NCBI GenBank assembly: GCA_000648925.1
Contig: JFHF01000001.1
Location: forward strand, 186,001-250,000
DNA from: Caballeronia jiangsuensis
GTDB lineage: Bacteria > Pseudomonadota > Gammaproteobacteria > Burkholderiales > Burkholderiaceae
Direction of reading: 5' to 3'
DNA length: 64,000 nucleotides
Under the pieces are notes generated by a model, which saw only the letters and a list, made by a program, of their open reading frames with translations, had not been told where the DNA came from and searched no databases. The position numbers were made by a program, and so were the translations under genes. Below, piece after piece: positions 19,576 to 28,635 of the stretch (positions are counted from its first letter, which is position 1; the number at the start of each line of letters is the position of its first letter).

Positions 19576-20778
19576 ATGTCCAATCCGTCTGCCACGTCTA
19601 CACGTCTCTCCGCGCCGGAGCTGCGGGCGACCGTGTCGCTCGCCGCCATCTTCGCGCTGCGGATGCTCGGTCTTTTCATGATCATGCCGGTGTTTTCCAT
19701 CTATGCGAAAACCATCCCCGGTGGCGACAACGTGCTGCTCGTCGGCATCGCGCTCGGCGCGTACGGCGTCACGCAGTCCATGCTCTATATCTTCTACGGC
19801 TGGGTTTCCGACAAGTTCGGGCGCAAGCCGGTCATCGCGTTCGGCTTGCTGGTGTTCGCAATCGGGAGCTTTGTCGCGGCCATCGGGCATTCGATGGCGT
19901 GGATCATCGCCGGGCGCGTGATTCAGGGCATGGGCGCGGTGTCGTCGGCGGTGATCGCGTTTATCGCCGATCTGACCCACGAGGAAAACCGCACCAAGGC
20001 GATGGCGATGGTCGGCGGCAGCATCGGCGTGTCGTTCGCGGTGGCGATCGTCGGCGCGCCGATCGTGTTTCACTGGGTCGGCATGAGCGGGCTGTTCACG
20101 GTCATCGGCGTGCTGTCGATCCTCGCGATCGGCGTGGTGTTCTGGATCGTGCCGGATCCGCCGGCGCATCCGGTCCACGTGAAGGCACCGTTCGCGGAAG
20201 TGCTGCATAACGTCGAGTTGCTCCGTCTGAACTTCGGCGTGCTCGTGCTGCACGCCACCCAGACGGCGCTGTTTCTCGTCGTGCCGCGCATTCTGGAGGA
20301 AGGCGGACTGCCGGTCGCGTCGCACTGGAAGATTTACCTGCCCGTGATGGCGCTCGCTTTCGTGATGATGGTTCCGGCGATCATCGCAGCCGAGAAACGT
20401 GGAAAAATGAAGAGCGTCATGCTGAGCGCGATCGGGCTTATCCTGATCGGCCAGTTGTTATTGGGCGCCGCTCCCCATACGCTGTGGTCCGTGGCCGCAA
20501 TTCTGTTCGTGTACTTTCTCGGCTTCAACGTGCTGGAGGCGTCGCAGCCGTCGCTGGTGTCGAAGCTCGCACCGGGCACGAGAAAGGGCGCGGCGGCGGG
20601 CGTGTACAACACGACACAGTCGATCGGCCTTGCGCTTGGCGGGGTGATCGGCGGCTGGCTGCTGAAGCTCGACGGACCGAGCGCGGTCTTCTACGCTTGT
20701 TCGGCGCTGGTGCTCGCGTGGCTCCTCGTCGCGGCATGGATGAAACCGCCGCCGCGCAGAACCGGGCGCGCCGCCTGA
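19576..20778 (+). CDS. MFS transporter (12-TM, drug/metabolite type)
   Basis: This 400-residue major facilitator protein has 12 predicted helices and an intact motif A (GWVSDKFGRKPVI) between helices 2 and 3. The FALRMLGLFMIMPVFSIY N-terminus resembles YajR-like proton-coupled exporters, but the C-terminal YAM domain of YajR is missing. The substrate is unknown. The ATG at 19576 is chosen because the hydrophobic topology begins about 20 residues later. Upstream in-frame starts would add over 100 Arg-rich residues unlike any family member. It sits between uvrA and ssb. Confidence 0.85.
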   Translation: MSNPSATSTRLSAPELRATVSLAAIFALRMLGLFMIMPVFSIYAKTIPGGDNVLLVGIALGAYGVTQSMLYIFYGWVSDKFGRKPVIAFGLLVFAIGSFVAAIGHSMAWIIAGRVIQGMGAVSSAVIAFIADLTHEENRTKAMAMVGGSIGVSFAVAIVGAPIVFHWVGMSGLFTVIGVLSILAIGVVFWIVPDPPAHPVHVKAPFAEVLHNVELLRLNFGVLVLHATQTALFLVVPRILEEGGLPVASHWKIYLPVMALAFVMMVPAIIAAEKRGKMKSVMLSAIGLILIGQLLLGAAPHTLWSVAAILFVYFLGFNVLEASQPSLVSKLAPGTRKGAAAGVYNTTQSIGLALGGVIGGWLLKLDGPSAVFYACSALVLAWLLVAAWMKPPPRRTGRAA

Positions 20779-20895
20779 GAGATATTTGAATCATCGAATC
20801 AAGCCGGCATGGTGTGGACGAATTACGTCTGAAGACGGAATCGGTCCGATTGCAGCATTCGGCTGACAGTTAGCAAGGAATCTACCGGAGAAATC

Positions 20896-21432
20896 ATGGC
20901 ATCAGTCAACAAGGTCATTCTCGTGGGCAATCTGGGCGCCGACCCGGAAACCCGCTACCTCCCGAGCGGCGACGCCGTGGCGAACATTCGTCTCGCGACG
21001 ACGGACCGATACAAGGACAAGGCCTCCAACGAGTTCAAGGAACTCACGGAGTGGCATCGCGTGGCGTTCTTCGGTCGACTTGCGGAGATCGTGAACGAAT
21101 ACCTGAAGAAGGGCTCGTCGGTGTATATCGAAGGGCGTATCCGCACGCGCAAATGGACCGACCAATCGGGCCAGGAGCGCTACTCGACCGAGATCGTCGC
21201 GGATCAGATGCAGATGCTCGGCGGCCGTGGCGGCGCGGCCGGCGGCGGCGATGACGGCGGCTACAGCCGCAGCGCGCCGATGGAGCGTTCCGGCGGCGGC
21301 GGACGCGCACCCGCGGGCGGACGCCCGAGCGGCGGAGCGGGCGGCGCTGGTGGCGCCGGCGGCGGTTCGAGCCGTCCGAGTGCGCCGGCAGGCGGCGGTT
21401 TCGACGACATGGACGACGATATCCCGTTCTGA
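20896..21432 (+). CDS. ssb: Single-stranded DNA-binding protein
   Basis: SSB coats single-stranded DNA and recruits repair and replication partners through its C-terminal tip. The 178-residue protein has an N-terminal OB fold ([20 protein letters not shown] ... [14 protein letters not shown]). A Gly-rich low-complexity linker spans about residues 112-165, followed by the acidic tip DDMDDDIPF. It is full length. The ATG at 20896 has a CGGAGAAATC ribosome site. A strong terminator follows. Confidence 0.97.
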   Translation: MASVNKVILVGNLGADPETRYLPSGDAVANIRLATTDRYKDKASNEFKELTEWHRVAFFGRLAEIVNEYLKKGSSVYIEGRIRTRKWTDQSGQERYSTEIVADQMQMLGGRGGAAGGGDDGGYSRSAPMERSGGGGRAPAGGRPSGGAGGAGGAGGGSSRPSAPAGGGFDDMDDDIPF

Positions 21433-21461
21433 CCGACCGATAACGATTCGCGCATCGAAAG

Positions 21462-21500
21462 ATGGGCCTCCGGCTGAGATCGCCGGAGGCCCATTTTTTT
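21462..21500 (+). terminator. Rho-independent terminator after ssb
   Basis: A 13-bp perfect stem (ATGGGCCTCCGGC with GCCGGAGGCCCAT), a 7-nt loop and a run of seven T lie 30 nt downstream of the ssb stop. Confidence 0.93.
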
Positions 21501-21875
21501 CGTCCCGGCAGGGCGTTTTCTGAATTACGGTGCCCGCTCACCCTTTTCCCGCCGGCGCATATTAATCTCTCGGAATCGCATGGACGACGGGTGCGCCCGG
21601 ATTGGAACCGAAAGGCTTCAAAGCCTAATCGGACTTCTCCTATGGTCTGTTAAATAATCGCAATCTATTTTGAAGTGGTTTTTTCGAGAAAATAAAAGAG
21701 TAGTAATTATTTGCTTGTTGTCATTGATTTAGGTATTTGTAAGCCGATTTGTTCGTTTTATTTAACTAAACACAAATTCGGACGAATCATGCCTATGTCT
21801 ACTGGCTCGGATTAATCCCCGAGCAAGGCCGATCCAGGCAAATTCACCGAGACCAACAACCTGAACGGGGGCCCC
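21501..21875. promoter_or_regulatory. AT-rich leader upstream of the first response regulator
   Basis: This region of 375 nt has no gene. From about 21640 to 21790 the base composition changes abruptly to A/T-rich (runs such as TATTTTGAAGTGG, AAATAAAAGAGTAG, TTTATTTAACTAAAC), very unlike the surrounding DNA. It presumably carries the promoter and regulatory sites of the three-regulator cluster and may be a target of nucleoid silencing proteins. It contains several possible -10 hexamers, so no single promoter can be assigned. Confidence 0.55.
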
Positions 21876-22523
21876 TTGAAGCTTCGAATCGTATTGGCTG
21901 ACGATCATCCTTTCGTACTCCTAGGGATGAAAGGGCTTTTTGCCGCGGACCATGGAATGGAGGTCGTCGGCGAGGCAAATAATGCGAGCACTTTGCTGGC
22001 CGAGCTCTCCGTCACGCCATGCGATGTTTTGGTCACAGACTTCGCCATGCCCGAGCCGGGAGCCGATGCAAATGACGGCCTTCGCCTCATCCGCAAGGTG
22101 CGTCAGGATTTCGCGAACATCAGCATCGTCGTGCTCACGAGCGTAAGCAACGTCGCGATTCTGCGCTCCATCCTGAACGCCGGCGCCATGAGCCTCGTCA
22201 GCAAGGCCGAGCCGATCGAACTCGTAGGGACGGCCGTGCGGCATGCGAGCGTCGGACGTCGCTTCGTCAGCGCGTCGTTCGTCGCCGCGCTCGCGGAGGC
22301 GGGCACGGAGACCGACTTTTCCGACGAGGAGCCGCGCCTGTCTCCGCGAGAAATCGAAGTCGTCCGCTTGTTTGCCAAAGGTCAATCAATTACGGAGATC
22401 GCGAGAGAACTCGAGCGCGATGTCCGCACCGTTAGTCGTCAGAAGCGCGATGCGATGAATAAGCTCGGTGTAAAGAATGACCCTGGATTGTTCGCATTTG
22501 TTCGCGCACGCGGACTGGGATGA
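21876..22523 (+). CDS. NarL/RcsB-family response regulator 1
   Basis: This 215-residue two-component response regulator has a receiver domain (about 1-125) and a LuxR-type HTH output domain (about 148-210). The receiver is complete: acidic pair DD at 9-10, phospho-acceptor Asp in DVLVTDFAMPEPG, Thr in VVLTS and Lys in SLVSKAEP. The HTH (LSPREIEVVRLFAKGQSITE) ends with TVSRQKRDAMNKLG, the pattern of RcsB/BvgA/EvgA regulators. The start is probably TTG at 21876, preceded by GAACGGGGG; no ATG is available upstream in frame. It is the first of three paralogues ahead of a hybrid kinase. Confidence 0.88.
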   Translation: MKLRIVLADDHPFVLLGMKGLFAADHGMEVVGEANNASTLLAELSVTPCDVLVTDFAMPEPGADANDGLRLIRKVRQDFANISIVVLTSVSNVAILRSILNAGAMSLVSKAEPIELVGTAVRHASVGRRFVSASFVAALAEAGTETDFSDEEPRLSPREIEVVRLFAKGQSITEIARELERDVRTVSRQKRDAMNKLGVKNDPGLFAFVRARGLG

Positions 22524-22645
22524 TTATTTCGTTTTGCATTTCATTTTGGATGCGTCTTATGTTTATAAATGTTTCGGTATCCGATGCTTATATTTCATTT
22601 TCGGATTCTGAGTTGAGTCCGCAGTACGAGAAGAGGTTTGAAGCA

Positions 22646-23326
22646 ATGGAGTTGGGGAACGGGAGCCAAGTGTTCTCGCACGCTAAACGTATAAGGCTGG
22701 CGATAGCGGATGACCATCCGCTCGTCATCCTTGCAATCGAGCGCTTTGCTGGGAATTTTCCCAGTGTGGAAGTTGTAAGTCGCCACGCAAATTCGACACA
22801 GCTCGAGGAGTCGCTCGCTCGCGGCGAATGTGACGTGGCGATTATCGATTTCTTCATGCCGGGCGGGCGCTATGGTGACGGCATCGAGTTGATACAGCAT
22901 ATTGCGAACAGATATCCCGAGGTTCGCATTGTCGTCCTGTCTCGCAACGACGACGCCACGGTCGTCAAACGCGCACTCGAAGCGGGCGCGCATGCGTTCC
23001 TGAGCAAAGAGGACAGGCTCGACCTGATTTACGTGGCCATCGTTTCGGTCATCGCCAATGAGGCGTACCTCGGACCGGGAATTCGCAGAACGCTGGCGCT
23101 CGCTGACGCCGAAAGCCACGCACGTTTCATCCGTCAGAAACTAACGAGTCGCGAATTGGAAGTGATTGAACGTTATGCACGAGGCGCGAACGTCACAGAG
23201 ATCGCCAAGGAGCTCGGCCGAAGCGTGAAGACGATCAGCGCACAAAAGTGTGCGGCCATGCGAAAGCTGGATTTATCGACCGACGCTGATTTGTATCGAT
23301 TTATCTCAGACAGCGGATTGATCTAG
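22646..23326 (+). CDS. NarL/RcsB-family response regulator 2
   Basis: This 226-residue paralogue of the preceding gene has a receiver with DDHP, phospho-acceptor in DVAIIDFFMPGGRYGDG, Ser in VVLSR and Lys in FLSKED. The LuxR HTH is LTSRELEVIERYARGANVTE ending TISAQKCAAMRKL. The start ATG at 22646 has an AAGAGG site and gives the usual domain boundary. An upstream ATG at 22520 overlaps the stop of regulator 1 (ATGA). It would add a 42-residue hydrophobic, AT-rich N-terminus (MIISFCISFWMRLMF...); I think that is leader DNA but cannot exclude it. Confidence 0.85.
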   Translation: MELGNGSQVFSHAKRIRLAIADDHPLVILAIERFAGNFPSVEVVSRHANSTQLEESLARGECDVAIIDFFMPGGRYGDGIELIQHIANRYPEVRIVVLSRNDDATVVKRALEAGAHAFLSKEDRLDLIYVAIVSVIANEAYLGPGIRRTLALADAESHARFIRQKLTSRELEVIERYARGANVTEIAKELGRSVKTISAQKCAAMRKLDLSTDADLYRFISDSGLI

Positions 23327-23437
23327 GTGGATTGCGCAGCGTGATAGCCGCGTAATCAATAGAGGCCGGCAAAGAGACAGCACTCCAGTCGATTGACGAC
23401 TGTTGCGCGCCGGACAATCTCAATAGAACGCACAACA

Positions 23438-24088
23438 ATGAGAACAAAAACGCTAAAAAGAGCGATTGTTGCGGACGACCATCCGGTTGTCATCAAAGGC
23501 ATTCAAAGCTTCCTGGAGCGCGACGGCGCGATACGCGTGGTCGCTACTGCTCGGGACACGCAGGAGCTTGCCGAAGCAGTCGATACGACCCCGTGCGACT
23601 TCATTTTCTCGGATATCGGCATGCGCGGCATCGACGGAGAGAGCAGTTCCATCGGCTTTCTCCGGCGTTTGGCATGGCAGGAAAATCGCCCGAAGGTCAT
23701 CGTCCTTACGATGATTTCACATACGCGAATGCTGGCGGGCCTCATTCAACTCGGCGTGGACGGCGTGATCGACAAGCGCGACGGACTCGAATATTTGCTT
23801 GACGCGGTATCGGTGGTCGAGGCGGGCGGCTGCTTCCTTTCACCTTGCGTGGAGGCGGCGGTCAGTCATATGTCGGGGACGTCGCCGGCGCGCGCGGGCG
23901 TATTGAGCCGACGCGAGTGGGAAGTGTTCCAGCTCTACGCGCGCGGCCTTCTGATTCAAGAAATCGCGGATCACTTCGGGCGAAGTCGCAAGACCATCGC
24001 GACGCAAAAGCGAAGCGGCATGCGCAAGCTGGGCCTCGAAAGCGAAGAGGAACTGGTTGCATATATGCAGAAGGTCTGCCTGATCTGA
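23438..24088 (+). CDS. NarL/RcsB-family response regulator 3
   Basis: This third tandem regulator has 216 residues. Its receiver has DDHP at 13-16, phospho-acceptor in CDFIFSDIGMRGIDGE, Thr in VIVLTM and Lys in GVIDKRD. The usual proline after the DxxM motif is an arginine here (DIGMRG instead of D-x-x-M-P-G). The LuxR HTH is LSRREWEVFQLYARGLLIQE ending TIATQKRSGMRKLG. The ATG at 23438 is preferred over an upstream start at 23393. Its receiver is the closest of the three to the kinase gene, and its base composition is nearer to the genome average. Confidence 0.86.
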   Translation: MRTKTLKRAIVADDHPVVIKGIQSFLERDGAIRVVATARDTQELAEAVDTTPCDFIFSDIGMRGIDGESSSIGFLRRLAWQENRPKVIVLTMISHTRMLAGLIQLGVDGVIDKRDGLEYLLDAVSVVEAGGCFLSPCVEAAVSHMSGTSPARAGVLSRREWEVFQLYARGLLIQEIADHFGRSRKTIATQKRSGMRKLGLESEEELVAYMQKVCLI

Positions 24089-24311
24089 GGAGGCGCGACC
24101 ACCTGTCGTGCCTGATCTCGAAGCAAATTGGGACGGTTCTGATTCGATTCTTACCTGTTGCGGGTCAGACTCGACTCATTTGGTTTGACAGGCAAGCGCG
24201 AAGCGCAGGGGTACTCATCCGTCGAAAGCGGCGAACTGACTTCTTCGTGGGCTTGCCCAGCCGGCCAGGTAACTTTTTGTGGCCGGTGTCGCCCGTAACG
24301 AGGGGTTTGAA

Positions 24312-27300
24312 TTGAGATTTCTGATCGCGCGTTGTTTGCTTCTTCTCAGCCTGATGGGCCTGGTCGCACCGCTGTCCATCCGAGCGGCCGAGCCGCTCAG
24401 TCACGCCAGCACGACGCAGGTAACCCCTGACGTCCGCGCTGAATCGAAGAACGCGGCAGTCACGTTCATACTCGATGAACCGGAGCGCATTTACTTACGG
24501 GCGCTGGAGCCGATCGTCGTCGGATTGGTCGAAGCGTCCGGCGAGTCCGCCGATGAGTCGCTTCAGCGGCCAGAAGCGCCGCTGCAGGCAATCGAGAAAT
24601 TGCTCGGCGTCACGTTCAAACCGCAGCACTTCAACGATTGGGCGGAGGCAGCGTCGGCATTTCAACGTGGCGAGATCGATATGATCGTCGCATCGAGCGC
24701 GCCGGGAAAGTTGAACTACGCCATGCGCGCCGAGTTGCAGCCGCTCGACCTGCTGATCAGGCGAGCGTCGGCGCAATCCTCGGCGACGCAATCAGCCACC
24801 GCGCAGCCGGCTGAATCAGCCGTCTGGAGCATCACGGCATTGCGTCTGATGCCGGCGCTCATCTGCATTGCGGCAGTGTTGTTCGTCACGCTGCGCGCCT
24901 TCATTCGATTGCAGCAGGAAATGAACCGGCGCGTGGAAACGGAGCAGCGTCTCGGTATGCAACTCAGTTTCCAGCAAACGATGATGGAGGTGGTTCCGTA
25001 TCCGCTCGTCGCGAAGGACATGCAAAACCGCTATATCACGGTGAATCGTGCCTTCGAGGAGGCGCTCGGGGTGCGGCGCGAAGACGTTATCGGGCGCACG
25101 GGTCTCGAAGTCACGGCGTGGGGCGACGCACATAGCCGCGTGCTCCACGAACTGACCAGCATGACGCTGGCCACCGGCAAACGACATGAAGTCGAAGCGG
25201 AATTCACTGACAAACAGGACCAGCCGCGCTGCGGCCTTTTCTGGACCGGCGCATTCACGGCGTTGAATGGGGAGCGAGCGGGTGTCGTCGGCACGATGAT
25301 CGACATCACCGATATCCGCGATGCCGAAACTCGCGCGCGGCAGACCGAGCGCCGACTTCACGACGTGACGCGGTCGCTGCCAGCCGTCGTGTTCCAGTTG
25401 CGTCGGGCAAGCGACGGCACCTACAGCCTTCCCTATATCGACGGCGATACCCGGCAGTTGCTCGCTTTGGACGTCCTTGCTCTGGCCGATGATCCGATTC
25501 ACGCATTGACGCGCATTCACGCCGAGGACAGCGCGCGTCTGCTCGAGGAAATCGAAACGTCGGCGCGCACGCTCGAGCCGCTGCATACCGAGTTCCGCTC
25601 GACCGTGGAAGGCATTACGCGCTGGATTCGCGCGGACCTCGTCGCGCATCGTGAAGACGACGGAGCCGTCGTATGGAGCGGCTATTGGGCCGATGCCAGC
25701 GTGGAGCATGCCCGTGCAGACGAACTCGCTCGCGCGCGGGATATCGCCGAAGCGGCATCGCGCGCGAAGGACGACTTCCTGGCCATGATGAGTCACGAGA
25801 TCCGCACGCCGATGAACGGCGTTCTCGGGCTCGTCGAAGTACTCGAGAATACGTCGCTGAATTCCGACCAGTCCCAGATGCTCGGCATGATTCAGGATTC
25901 CGCGAGTGCGCTCCTGCAGATTCTGGACGATCTCCTCGACTATTCGAAGATCGAGGCCAACCGGCTGACGATCGAATCGACTCCGATCGATTTGCGCGAA
26001 CTCGTGGATAGCGCGGTCGGTCTGCTCGCCGGAAGGGCGCATGAGAAGGGGCTGCGCGTGCGTGTCGACGTGGCGCAGGAAGTGGCGGCGACGGTCAGAG
26101 GCGATAGCGTGCGCCTGAGGCAGGTTCTCTTCAACCTGATGAGCAACGCGATCAAGTTCACGATCAAGGGCGATGTCGCGCTCCATGTGCGCGCGGTCGA
26201 GCAACGCGCGTCGGAACAGGTCATCGAACTGTGTGTGAAGGACACCGGCATCGGAATTGCCGCAGAGGCTCAGCAGAGCCTGTTCGAACCGTTCGTGCAA
26301 GCGGAGACTTCAACGACGCGCCGCTTCGGCGGCACCGGGCTCGGACTGACGATCTGCAATCGTCTTGTCGCGTTGATGGGTGGCACGATGAGTCTCGAAA
26401 GCGCGGTCGGCGTCGGAACGGCGATGACTGTTCGTCTCACGATGCCCATCGAAACACTGCGGTATCAGATCGACGGATTGCGTGGCAAGCGCGGAATCGT
26501 CGCGATCGAAGACGACCGCGTGGCGGCTGCGCTCATGCATTACGGCGAGGCGCTCGGTCTGGAGTTTCAGCGTTATACGCCCGATGAACTCGCGCGATCG
26601 GCACCTGAGTCGCTCAAATATATCGAGATCGTGTTTCTGAGCGATACGTACACGCTCGCTTCTCCGCTCGGATCGCGCGTGATCCACGTCACCGAAAAGC
26701 CGAAGCCGACCGGATACCGAATCCTCGAAGACGATATCCGCGTGAGCGTTAATCCGATTTCGTGGCACGGGCTAGGCGCGGCTTGTGTCGCGGCATTGAC
26801 CGGCATGCCGCAGATCGCATCCGGACTCACGCTCTGCCACGAAACGAAGATGGCAGCGCCGGACCGGGAAGACGCACTGCGCAGCGGCCAACTCGTGCTT
26901 GTGGCCGAGGATCATCCGGTGAACCAGGAACTGATCCGCCATCAGCTTTCGCTGCTCGGATTTGCCTGCGACGTCGTGCACGATGGTGCCGAGGCTTTCG
27001 CTGCGCTGGCGGACACGCGCTATGGCTTCCTGATCACGGACTGCCACATGCCGAACATGACGGGTTACGAACTCGCGCGTCGCATCCGCGCCGATGAAGT
27101 CGGCACGGCGCGTCGCCTACCGATTCTCGGCATCACGGCGAGCACCGCGCCCGACGAACTGCAGAAGTGTCGCGATGCGGGCATGGATGACCGTCTCGTG
27201 AAGCCGACCCGGCTTGCCACCTTGCGCGAGCATCTGAACCGCTGGTGGGTGACCGACAGCGCAGAGTCCGAGTTTGGCTCGCGTTCACCGCAAATTGCCG

Positions 27301-27659
27301 TCGTCCCGCCGCGCGATGACGACGAACTCGATCTGCGCGCGATGGCTCAACTGTGGGGTAGCGAAGCGACGGTGAAGGCGTTGTTGGACGCGTTCGTATC
27401 GTCGTTCCGCGAAGATCTCGTGGCGCTTAGGACATTGCTCGACCGTTGCACGGTAGATGATCTGCGGGATTGGCATCATCGTGTCGTCGGCGCGGCCAGC
27501 GTTTTGCAATATCGGCCGCTGCTTGGCGCGCTGGAGGAGTTTCGTCGCGATCTGCATGTGAAGACTCGCGACACGCGCCGTCACGAGGGATTTGCGCTGA
27601 TCGCGCGATGCGAAGAACTCGTCGAGCGTATTCACGCGCAAGGCGTTGCGATTCTTTGA
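24312..27659 (+). CDS. BvgS/EvgS-like hybrid sensor histidine kinase (PAS-HisKA-HATPase-REC-HPt)
   Basis: This unorthodox sensor kinase has about 1115 residues. In order: signal peptide (1-26); a short periplasmic part of about 150 residues with a remnant of a solute-binding fold; a transmembrane helix (176-198); and two PAS-like domains (about 217-337 and 347-465). HisKA follows with H495 in MMSHEIRTPMNG, then HATPase with LMSNAIKFT, DTGIGIA and GGTGLGLT. A degenerate receiver-like segment (724-834), a full receiver with D910 in LITDCHMPNM, and an HPt domain with H1056 in HHRVVGAAS complete it. TTG at 24312 is preferred because CGAGGGG lies just upstream; GTG at 24279 is possible. It should feed the three upstream regulators by a His-Asp-His-Asp relay. 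Confidence 0.88.
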   Translation: MRFLIARCLLLLSLMGLVAPLSIRAAEPLSHASTTQVTPDVRAESKNAAVTFILDEPERIYLRALEPIVVGLVEASGESADESLQRPEAPLQAIEKLLGVTFKPQHFNDWAEAASAFQRGEIDMIVASSAPGKLNYAMRAELQPLDLLIRRASAQSSATQSATAQPAESAVWSITALRLMPALICIAAVLFVTLRAFIRLQQEMNRRVETEQRLGMQLSFQQTMMEVVPYPLVAKDMQNRYITVNRAFEEALGVRREDVIGRTGLEVTAWGDAHSRVLHELTSMTLATGKRHEVEAEFTDKQDQPRCGLFWTGAFTALNGERAGVVGTMIDITDIRDAETRARQTERRLHDVTRSLPAVVFQLRRASDGTYSLPYIDGDTRQLLALDVLALADDPIHALTRIHAEDSARLLEEIETSARTLEPLHTEFRSTVEGITRWIRADLVAHREDDGAVVWSGYWADASVEHARADELARARDIAEAASRAKDDFLAMMSHEIRTPMNGVLGLVEVLENTSLNSDQSQMLGMIQDSASALLQILDDLLDYSKIEANRLTIESTPIDLRELVDSAVGLLAGRAHEKGLRVRVDVAQEVAATVRGDSVRLRQVLFNLMSNAIKFTIKGDVALHVRAVEQRASEQVIELCVKDTGIGIAAEAQQSLFEPFVQAETSTTRRFGGTGLGLTICNRLVALMGGTMSLESAVGVGTAMTVRLTMPIETLRYQIDGLRGKRGIVAIEDDRVAAALMHYGEALGLEFQRYTPDELARSAPESLKYIEIVFLSDTYTLASPLGSRVIHVTEKPKPTGYRILEDDIRVSVNPISWHGLGAACVAALTGMPQIASGLTLCHETKMAAPDREDALRSGQLVLVAEDHPVNQELIRHQLSLLGFACDVVHDGAEAFAALADTRYGFLITDCHMPNMTGYELARRIRADEVGTARRLPILGITASTAPDELQKCRDAGMDDRLVKPTRLATLREHLNRWWVTDSAESEFGSRSPQIAVVPPRDDDELDLRAMAQLWGSEATVKALLDAFVSSFREDLVALRTLLDRCTVDDLRDWHHRVVGAASVLQYRPLLGALEEFRRDLHVKTRDTRRHEGFALIARCEELVERIHAQGVAIL

Positions 27660-27699
27660 TCGAACCACGCGGCGTGACGGCGCCGCGTTTGCGTTCTTT

Positions 27700-28635
27700 C
27701 TATTTCGAAAATACTGCGGAATCCGCCTCGACTGATTCGCGGTCGCGAAAGTAGGCCAGCGCGAAATCCACAAATGAGCGCGTCTTGGCCGGCACATGTC
27801 GGCGTCCCGGGTAGACGATCGAAACTTCCTTGTCCGCGTCCTTGAGCGTGTAGTCCGGCAGCAGGCGCACGAGTGATCTGGTTTCGATGTCCTGCGCCAC
27901 ATAGCTCGCCGGCAGTACCGCAATGCCCATTCCGGAAAGCGCCGCTTGCCGCAACATGTGCGAGCTGTTCACGGTGTATGCCGGATCGAGCGCGACGCTT
28001 TCCTCCACACCTGATGGTCCCACAAAGGACCATGTCGATCCGTGTATGTCCGCGGACGGCGCAAGAAACTCGTGCGATGCGAGCAGTGCCGGCCGGACGG
28101 GCGCGCCGCGCCGCGAAAGATACGCCGGGGATGCGACGAGCACTGACGCCACCTTGACCAGCGGGCGGTTGATCAGCATCCCGCTGTTGACGAGATGCGG
28201 CACGACGATGCCGACGTCGAAGCCTTCCGCAACGAGATCGACCGGACGATGCAGCAGCGTCAGACGCAGTTTCACGTTCGAGTAGCGCTCCATGAATTCG
28301 CGCAGCATCGGCGTGAGTCCGAGCAATGAAAAGGATGCCGATGCCACCAGCTTGAGCGTGCCCGTGGGGTCGACGGAACTGGTCCCCACCGATGCCTCTA
28401 TCGCCTCGATTTGCTCGAATACCGCGCGGCAGCCTTCTGCGTACGCGCGCCCGGCCTCGGTCAATGAGACGCTGCGTGTCGTCCGGTTCAGCAAGCGCGT
28501 GTTGAGATGCACTTCGAGCAGCGAGACGTAGCGCGATATCACGGCGTTGGAGAGATCGAGCGCGGCGGCGGCGCGGCCGAACGACTCGGTTTCCGACACC
28601 TTCAAGAAGACGCGCATCGCTTGAAGTTGATTCAT
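27700..28635 (-). CDS. LysR-family transcriptional regulator
   Basis: This 311-residue LTTR has an N-terminal winged HTH (MNQLQAMRVFLKVSETESFG, then LDLSNAVISRYVSLLE) and a C-terminal ligand-binding domain typical of the CrgA/DsdC-like subgroup (DVGIVVPHLVNSGMLINRPL). It points away from the porin gene and toward the kinase gene, leaving only 40 nt between the convergent stops. LTTRs usually act on a divergent neighbour; here that would be the porin gene 441 nt away. This is inference. Confidence 0.88.
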   Translation of the reverse strand: MNQLQAMRVFLKVSETESFGRAAAALDLSNAVISRYVSLLEVHLNTRLLNRTTRSVSLTEAGRAYAEGCRAVFEQIEAIEASVGTSSVDPTGTLKLVASASFSLLGLTPMLREFMERYSNVKLRLTLLHRPVDLVAEGFDVGIVVPHLVNSGMLINRPLVKVASVLVASPAYLSRRGAPVRPALLASHEFLAPSADIHGSTWSFVGPSGVEESVALDPAYTVNSSHMLRQAALSGMGIAVLPASYVAQDIETRSLVRLLPDYTLKDADKEVSIVYPGRRHVPAKTRSFVDFALAYFRDRESVEADSAVFSK

